From contig DHSD01000030.1 of the NCBI GenBank assembly GCA_002411365.1, forward strand, positions 106,376-170,375: a DNA stretch of 64,000 bases, written 5' to 3'. How positions within the stretch are numbered: the first letter of the stretch is position 1; every line of letters starts with the position of its first letter. The stretch is from Ruminococcaceae bacterium UBA5295. Its GTDB lineage: Bacteria > Bacillota > Clostridia > Oscillospirales > Acutalibacteraceae. The position numbers were made by a program, and so were the translations under genes. This document shows positions 59,306 to 64,000 of this stretch, in pieces. The notes under the pieces were generated by a model that saw only the letters and a list, made by a program, of their open reading frames with translations, did not search any database and was not told the origin of the DNA.

Positions 59306-60589
59306 TTAAAGCAGCTTTTTAACTTTAAAAGTGCTGTTAATGACAGCCCAGTTCTGCGGGAAAAAGGTATTTACAGTCCAGTAGCTTACACCCGCAAGGC
59401 CATACCTGTGTGCAAGCTCAAGCTTTGCGCGTATGCTGCGCGCGTCTTCAAACCAAACTTCATGCTGTTTCCCGTCCTGTGAAAAGTAATTAAAATGCGG
59501 GGACTGCGCCTCTTCGTCAAACATAATGCGCGCGCCGACTTTCTTTGCAAGCTCAACGGCACCGTTATTTGAAAGGGAACGCGCTGCAGTGCCGCGCACA
59601 AACGGCAAGATCCAGTCATATCCGTAATTGGGAATGCCCATAAGGATTTTCTGCGGCGGTATAGCTGTAACCGCATATTTTAAGACCTGCTCTACAAGGT
59701 TCAGAGGCGCAACCGGCCTCGCCGGCCCATACGTATAACCCCACTCATAGGTCATAAGTATCACTCTGTCCGTAAGGCTGCCATGCGCTTTATAATCATG
59801 CGCCTGATACAGCAGGCCCGGCTGCTCGGCAGAAATTTTCGGTGCCAGCGAAGTAAAAACTTTATACTCAAGCGGGTGGAGTTTCTCTACTGCCCTTTTG
59901 AGAAATGCATTATAGTTTTCCCTGTCCTGAGGGTAAATATATTCAAAGTCGATGTTAAGGCCGTAATATTTGTCTTTTCCGCCCAATGCGCCTGCAATAT
60001 TATCGAGAAGTATATTTCCAACTTCCGAATCAGAAAGGACGGCGTGGGCAATCTCACCGCTGAACCCTCCTTCAGGCCGAATGTTTGTCACTGACATTAT
60101 CGGTGCCACGTTCTGCCTGCGGGCGGCAGCCACGATCCCCGTGTCGTCAACAGATGTCAGGCTTCCATCGGGACGAACCTCATAGCTGAAAACGCTGAGG
60201 TAAGTTAATCCCGGAAGCGTCCTTTCCAGTGTCGAGTCCCTTATTGTAGGGAGGGCATAGCCATTTACTTCGGCTTCACCGAGCATCTCAAGCGTCACGG
60301 GAATAGTCAGCACCTGCCCTGCCCTGATAAAATTTGCGTCAGGAATCTGCGGGTTGGCCCTCTGTATGGCTTCTGCAGTTGTTTCATACATTTTTGCAAT
60401 TTGCGATAGGCTTTCTCCTGCTGCCACAGTGTGTGAAACACTCTCTGCCGGAATCACAAGCGCCTGCCCGACAACGAGGCTGCCGTCACTGTCAAGCGCG
60501 TTGCTGCTGATAATATCGCCTGCAGATACGCCGTAACGCTTCGAGATACTGTAAACACTGTCACCCGGACGGACCGTATAAATAACCAA
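59306..60589 (-). CDS. LysM-GH18 spore cortex or coat lytic enzyme (SleL/YaaH-like)
   Basis: A 427-residue protein with two LysM repeats (about residues 2-47, YTVRPGDSVYSISKRYGVS, and 52-97, HTVAAGESLSQIAKMYE) and a glycosyl hydrolase family 18 domain (about 110-420). The catalytic motif is LNIDFEYI, where the Glu is the proton donor. SleL/YaaH enzymes degrade muramic-lactam-containing cortex fragments during germination; that role is inferred from domain layout and the other spore genes. There is no signal peptide, usual for coat-targeted spore enzymes. Start is TTG with GGGGG ten bases upstream. Confidence 0.9.
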   Translation of the reverse strand: MVIYTVRPGDSVYSISKRYGVSAGDIISSNALDSDGSLVVGQALVIPAESVSHTVAAGESLSQIAKMYETTAEAIQRANPQIPDANFIRAGQVLTIPVTLEMLGEAEVNGYALPTIRDSTLERTLPGLTYLSVFSYEVRPDGSLTSVDDTGIVAAARRQNVAPIMSVTNIRPEGGFSGEIAHAVLSDSEVGNILLDNIAGALGGKDKYYGLNIDFEYIYPQDRENYNAFLKRAVEKLHPLEYKVFTSLAPKISAEQPGLLYQAHDYKAHGSLTDRVILMTYEWGYTYGPARPVAPLNLVEQVLKYAVTAIPPQKILMGIPNYGYDWILPFVRGTAARSLSNNGAVELAKKVGARIMFDEEAQSPHFNYFSQDGKQHEVWFEDARSIRAKLELAHRYGLAGVSYWTVNTFFPQNWAVINSTFKVKKLL

Positions 60590-60770
60590 AATCGATGTAC
60601 CCCCTTTGTGGCTTCTTTTTATATGCCACTTAGCTTTATTCCAGTATATGCCATAAAAGTCAGCTTAATAGGGACATCGTATATTTCTTTTTACCGCGAA
60701 TATCCGGCAGTTTAATGGGAACATTATTTATTGGACAGTACAGTTGTTTGCGTTTGCCTCTGTGCAGTCC

Positions 60771-60801
60771 CGCCGCAGGAAATTATTCGTTTCCTGCGGC
60801 G
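60771..60801 (-). terminator. Perfect 12-bp stem hairpin after parC
   Basis: CGCCGCAGGAAA and TTTCCTGCGGCG pair around a seven-base loop just after the parC stop. No T run follows on the minus strand, so it may be an mRNA 3' end stabiliser or a non-standard terminator. The rest of 60590-60805 shows no gene. Confidence 0.6.
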
Positions 60802-60805
60802 TTCT

Positions 60806-63022
60806 TTATGAAAAAGCCAGCTGCTCGCCCTGAGGTGGCATTGAGCCGGAAGATGGAACCTTCTTGCGGTAGCGGTCTGGCTTTTCAAGCATGCCTTCCT
60901 CATAGCGGCAAACTTTCACAAGACGTGCATTGCGGCGAAGCGTCATAACAAGGCTGCCCTGCGCGCTGCGTGTAGATTTTGCCGTGACTGCACCTGAATG
61001 AACAAGCAGCACCCTTCCCTGCGATGAAGTCAGCATGAATTCACAGCCTTCCGTTATCTGGCAGCACCCGGCAAGCGGTGAATTTGCATTGTAGGCATTA
61101 ATCAGCCTTTTCCTGTTTGTCTTCGTTTTATAAGCGGAAAGTGTTATTTTTACGGCTTTTCCATTTTCAAAGAATAGCACCATACTCCCTGCGTAGTCTG
61201 ACGTTACCGCCATATAGACAGGATTTTCTCCGTCATCCATACCGAGTTTTGCCGGAATATATTCGCCGAGAACGCTGGCTTTAGAATCGTCGAAATCAGA
61301 CGCTTTAGCTTTATAGACAGCACATTTGTCTGTAAAAAACAGGAGGTTGGCAGAGTTGCTGCTCTCGACATCCTGTATTACTTTGTCGCCGTCTTTCAGT
61401 TTCTGGTCACCGCTCATGCGCAGTGACTGAGGGGTAATTTTCTTGAAATAACCATCTTTTGTAAAGAACAGGTGAACGGCGTAGTCAGGGACATCTTCCT
61501 GCTCTTCTTCAAGCTCGTTTTCGTAAACGATGATTGAACGCCGTGGCTGGCCGTATTTTTCTGCAACCTCACTCAGCTCAGACAGGATAATTTTCCGTAT
61601 TTCATCGTCACTGCCAAGGATTTTCTGCAGTCTGCCTATCTTTTTCTCAACTTCGCCTGTTTCTGCCGTGCGCTTCATTATATATTCACGGTTAAGATGG
61701 CGGAGCTTGATTTCCGCTACATATTCCGCCTGTTTCTCGTCGATGCCAAACCCTATCATCAGATTTGGGACAACATCAGCTTCTTCTTCAGTTTTGCGGA
61801 TAATAGCAATCGCCTTGTCTATATCAAGCAAAATTGCCTGCAGGCCTTTGAGCATGTGCAGCCTTTCCTGCAGGTTCTTAAGGTCGAAAGCCGTCCTTCG
61901 GCGAACACACGATATACGAAACTTTGTCCATTCGTTAAGTATCTCGCGTATGCCCATCACGCGCGGGGCACCGTTTACAAGCACATTGAAGTTGCACGAA
62001 AAACTGTCTTCAAGAGGTGTCATGCGGAACAGTTTTTTCATCAGGCGGTCTGGGTCTACGCCGCGCTTTAAATCTATGGTTATTTTCAGCCCTGCAAGGC
62101 CTGTTTCGTCACGTATATCCGAAATCTCCCGTATTTTGTTTTGCTTTACAAGCTCCACTGTTTTCTCAATAATTGCCTCAACAGTGGTTGTCGGAGGGAT
62201 TTGCGTTATATCTATGCAGTTCGCGTCCTTGTCATACGAGTAACGCGCGCGCACCTTAACAGGTCCCTTGCCTGTGTGGTATACTTTTTCAAGTGCCTGC
62301 CGGTCGTAAATTATTTCACCGCCACCAGGAAAATCAGGTGCAGGCAGCGTTGAAAATATGTCGTGCTCATGGTTGCGGATACATGCCGCAGCCGTTCTGC
62401 AGACTTCCGCAAGGTTAAAAGAGCAGATAGAGCTCGCCATGCCCACAGCTATGCCAGTATTGGCGTTTACAAGGACAGACGGGAAAGTCACCGGAAAAAG
62501 CGCAGGTTCTTTTGTTGTATTGTCGTAATTATCCACAAAATCGACCGTACCTTTTTCTATGTCCCGGAAGAGCTCCTGGCATAACGGGTCAAGTTTTGCT
62601 TCAGTATAGCGTGATGCGGCGCATGCCATATCTCGTGAATAGAATTTGCCGAAATTTCCTTTTGAATCCACATACGGATGCAGAAGCGCCTCATACCCGC
62701 GGCTCAAGCGCACCATTGTATCGTAAATGGCGGCTTCGCCATGTGGGTTGAGTTTCATTGTCTGGCCCACTATATTTGAGCTTTTTGTCCTTGTAAGTCC
62801 AAGAAGCCCCATTTTATACATTGTATATAAAAGCTTTCGATGTGATGGCTTAAAGCCGTCAATCTCAGGGATTGCGCGCGACAGGATAACGCTTACAGCA
62901 TAAGGCATATAATTTTTTTCAAGCGTGTCCGTAATCTGCTGCTGCACAACTTTTCCTGCGCCCTCAATAACTCCATGCACTTTCGGGCGGCTTACATGCC
63001 GCTCCGAACGCGATTTTCTCAT
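60806..63022 (-). CDS. parC: Type IIA DNA topoisomerase subunit A (ParC-like)
   Basis: Breakage-reunion subunit of a type IIA topoisomerase, 738 residues. The catalytic Tyr is Y139 in CAASRYTEAKLD. The DNA-gate motif DGFKPSHRKLLYTM precedes it. The quinolone-pocket segment reads NPHGEAAIYD, with Ala97 where E. coli GyrA has Ser83 and Asp101 at the Asp87 position. The C-terminal domain is short, and the GyrA box QRRGGRG is missing; only STRSAQGS resembles it. This fits ParC or a Clostridia-specific second type IIA enzyme better than gyrase. It follows parE by 42 bp. Confidence 0.9.
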   Translation of the reverse strand: MRKSRSERHVSRPKVHGVIEGAGKVVQQQITDTLEKNYMPYAVSVILSRAIPEIDGFKPSHRKLLYTMYKMGLLGLTRTKSSNIVGQTMKLNPHGEAAIYDTMVRLSRGYEALLHPYVDSKGNFGKFYSRDMACAASRYTEAKLDPLCQELFRDIEKGTVDFVDNYDNTTKEPALFPVTFPSVLVNANTGIAVGMASSICSFNLAEVCRTAAACIRNHEHDIFSTLPAPDFPGGGEIIYDRQALEKVYHTGKGPVKVRARYSYDKDANCIDITQIPPTTTVEAIIEKTVELVKQNKIREISDIRDETGLAGLKITIDLKRGVDPDRLMKKLFRMTPLEDSFSCNFNVLVNGAPRVMGIREILNEWTKFRISCVRRRTAFDLKNLQERLHMLKGLQAILLDIDKAIAIIRKTEEEADVVPNLMIGFGIDEKQAEYVAEIKLRHLNREYIMKRTAETGEVEKKIGRLQKILGSDDEIRKIILSELSEVAEKYGQPRRSIIVYENELEEEQEDVPDYAVHLFFTKDGYFKKITPQSLRMSGDQKLKDGDKVIQDVESSNSANLLFFTDKCAVYKAKASDFDDSKASVLGEYIPAKLGMDDGENPVYMAVTSDYAGSMVLFFENGKAVKITLSAYKTKTNRKRLINAYNANSPLAGCCQITEGCEFMLTSSQGRVLLVHSGAVTAKSTRSAQGSLVMTLRRNARLVKVCRYEEGMLEKPDRYRKKVPSSGSMPPQGEQLAFS

Positions 63023-63064
63023 ATTTCTTCAGCCCCTAAACTTTGAAAATCTCTCAGATGTTGC

Positions 63065-64000
63065 TCAGCTCAAATCCGCCAGTTCAATGTACCTATACCC
63101 GTTTTCGGCTATATAGCCCTTTCTGCCGTTCAGGTTATTGCCAAGCAGAAGGTCAAACACCCTGCTTGTCTGTTCTGCATCCGCAGGCATAACCTGAATA
63201 AGGCGGCGGGTTGCAGGGTTCATCGTAGTGAGGTTCATCATGTCAGGTTCATTTTCGCCGAGGCCTTTGGAGCGCTGAATTGTAAATTTTCTTCCTTCGA
63301 GTTTTTTGAGAAACATATCCTTCTCTTTTCCAGTGTACGCAAAGTAAGTCTCATCTTTTGTCTGTATCTCGAAAAGCGGTGACTCAGCAATGAACACCTT
63401 CCCCTGCTTAATTAATGCCGGTGTGAGCCTGTAAAGCATCGTAAGCAGAAGTGTGCGTATCTGATAACCGTCGACATCCGCGTCCGTGCACAATATAATC
63501 TTGTTCCAGCGAAGGGAGTCCATGCTGAACGAAGAAAGGTCTTTATTTGCCTTTGCTTTAACCTGCACGCCGCATCCGAGGACCTTTATAAGGTCTGTGA
63601 TGATGTCGCTTTTAAAAATCTTGTCATAGTCTGCTTTAAGGCAGTTAAGGATTTTACCGCGTATTGGCATGATTGCCTGAAAGTTAGGGTCGCGCGCCTG
63701 TTTGCAGGCGCCGAGCGCAGAGTCGCCTTCCACTATGAAAATTTCCCTTTCTTTTACATCTTTGCTCCGGCAGTCAACGAATTTTGCCACGCGGCTTGTC
63801 ATGTCCATATTTCCTGAAAGTTTTTTCTTTATTGTCTGCCTTGTCCGCTCCGCGTCTTCACGGCTGCGTTTATTTACAAGCACCTGCATGGAAATTTTTT
63901 CAGCGTCAAGCGGATTTTCGATAAAGTAGATTTCAAGTTGATGGCGGAGTACATCCGTCATCGCTTCCTGAATTCCTTTATTTGTAATTGCCTTTTTAGT
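63065..64000 (-). CDS. parE: Type IIA DNA topoisomerase subunit B (ParE-like), 5' end outside the window
   Basis: ATPase subunit; the last 311 codons are visible and the frame is open to base 64000, so the GHKL ATPase domain is not seen. The Toprim domain has IVEGDSALGACKQARDP (metal-binding Glu) and DADVDGYQIRTLLL. The C-terminal signature LGENEPDMMNLTTMNPATRRLIQVM closes the protein and would contact subunit A. An internal ATG at 63961 is not the start because homology continues upstream. It is read first, then parC. Confidence 0.93.
   Translation of the reverse strand, partial: TKKAITNKGIQEAMTDVLRHQLEIYFIENPLDAEKISMQVLVNKRSREDAERTRQTIKKKLSGNMDMTSRVAKFVDCRSKDVKEREIFIVEGDSALGACKQARDPNFQAIMPIRGKILNCLKADYDKIFKSDIITDLIKVLGCGVQVKAKANKDLSSFSMDSLRWNKIILCTDADVDGYQIRTLLLTMLYRLTPALIKQGKVFIAESPLFEIQTKDETYFAYTGKEKDMFLKKLEGRKFTIQRSKGLGENEPDMMNLTTMNPATRRLIQVMPADAEQTSRVFDLLLGNNLNGRKGYIAENGYRYIELADLS

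Noticed and set aside
60590..60680. Sporulation sigma-factor promoter before the LysM-GH18 gene
   Set aside because: A CATA-like element can be picked out, but no matching -35 stands at the right distance, so it was not listed.
61530..62243. Open frame of 237 Ser/Arg-rich codons on the plus strand
   Set aside because: Opposite the ParC-like gene; composition is typical of a shadow frame.

Overview
The window is a gene-dense chromosomal segment of an endospore-forming, low-to-mid GC Firmicute, most likely a member of the Clostridia (Ruminococcaceae/Oscillospirales-like; this placement is inferred from gene content and order, and no species is claimed). Support comes from sporulation genes (dpaA, dpaB, bofA, yaaL, a LysM-GH18 spore-lysin), a split transketolase, a flavin reductase-rubredoxin fusion, a 2-hydroxyacyl-CoA dehydratase/activase pair, the recN-argR-nadK-tlyA-dxs order, strong GGAGG ribosome sites and frequent TTG starts. 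No rRNA, tRNA, CRISPR array, prophage or intact insertion sequence is visible.

Layout. 1-18.6 kb, all minus: infC-rpmI-rplT, then a TrmH-type methyltransferase, dprA, topA, trmFO, plsX, rnc, an Elp3-like radical SAM gene, smc, ftsY, rdgB, yhbY, nadD, yqeK, rsfS and the first 714 codons of leuS. 18.9-23.5 kb, plus: a Bce-type antimicrobial-peptide sensing and resistance module (regulator, kinase, ATPase, permease) with a candidate operator. 23.6-26.7 kb, plus: a 2-hydroxyacyl-CoA dehydratase-like subunit and a second-subunit/activase fusion. 26.8-30.3 kb: rpmB (plus), then minus plsY, der, a decayed IS200/IS605-like remnant, rpmF and a YceD-type gene. 30.4-39.4 kb: an unknown P-loop protein, pgi, a D,D-carboxypeptidase, mntP (plus), split transketolase, a uracil/xanthine-type permease, flavin reductase-rubredoxin, and a metallophosphoesterase (plus). 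39.4-49.7 kb, minus: an apparent long operon of two M16 peptidases, lgt, folD, dxs, tlyA, nadK, argR and recN. 49.9-53.3 kb, minus: a sulfhydrylase, a zinc-ribbon membrane protein, and dpaB/dpaA. 53.4-56.1 kb, plus: murC and two tandem Hsp20 genes behind a perfect CIRCE operator. 56.1-64 kb, minus: bofA, yaaL, rnr, secG, a LysM-GH18 protein, parC and the 3' part of parE.

Most of the window is core housekeeping: translation, chromosome segregation, DNA processing, lipid and isoprenoid synthesis, and NAD(P) metabolism. Regulation can be read in several places. There are sigma-A-like promoters with near-consensus boxes and 17-bp spacers, an AUU start and attenuator-like hairpin in front of infC, an HrcA operator for the Hsp20 pair, an inverted repeat in front of the Bce ATPase gene, and a sigma-K-like promoter for dipicolinate synthase. 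The least ordinary items are the orphan two-gene dehydratase/activase system, the hsp20 leader hairpin hiding a three-codon reading frame, the missing normal start codon of dpaA, and the transposase relic.
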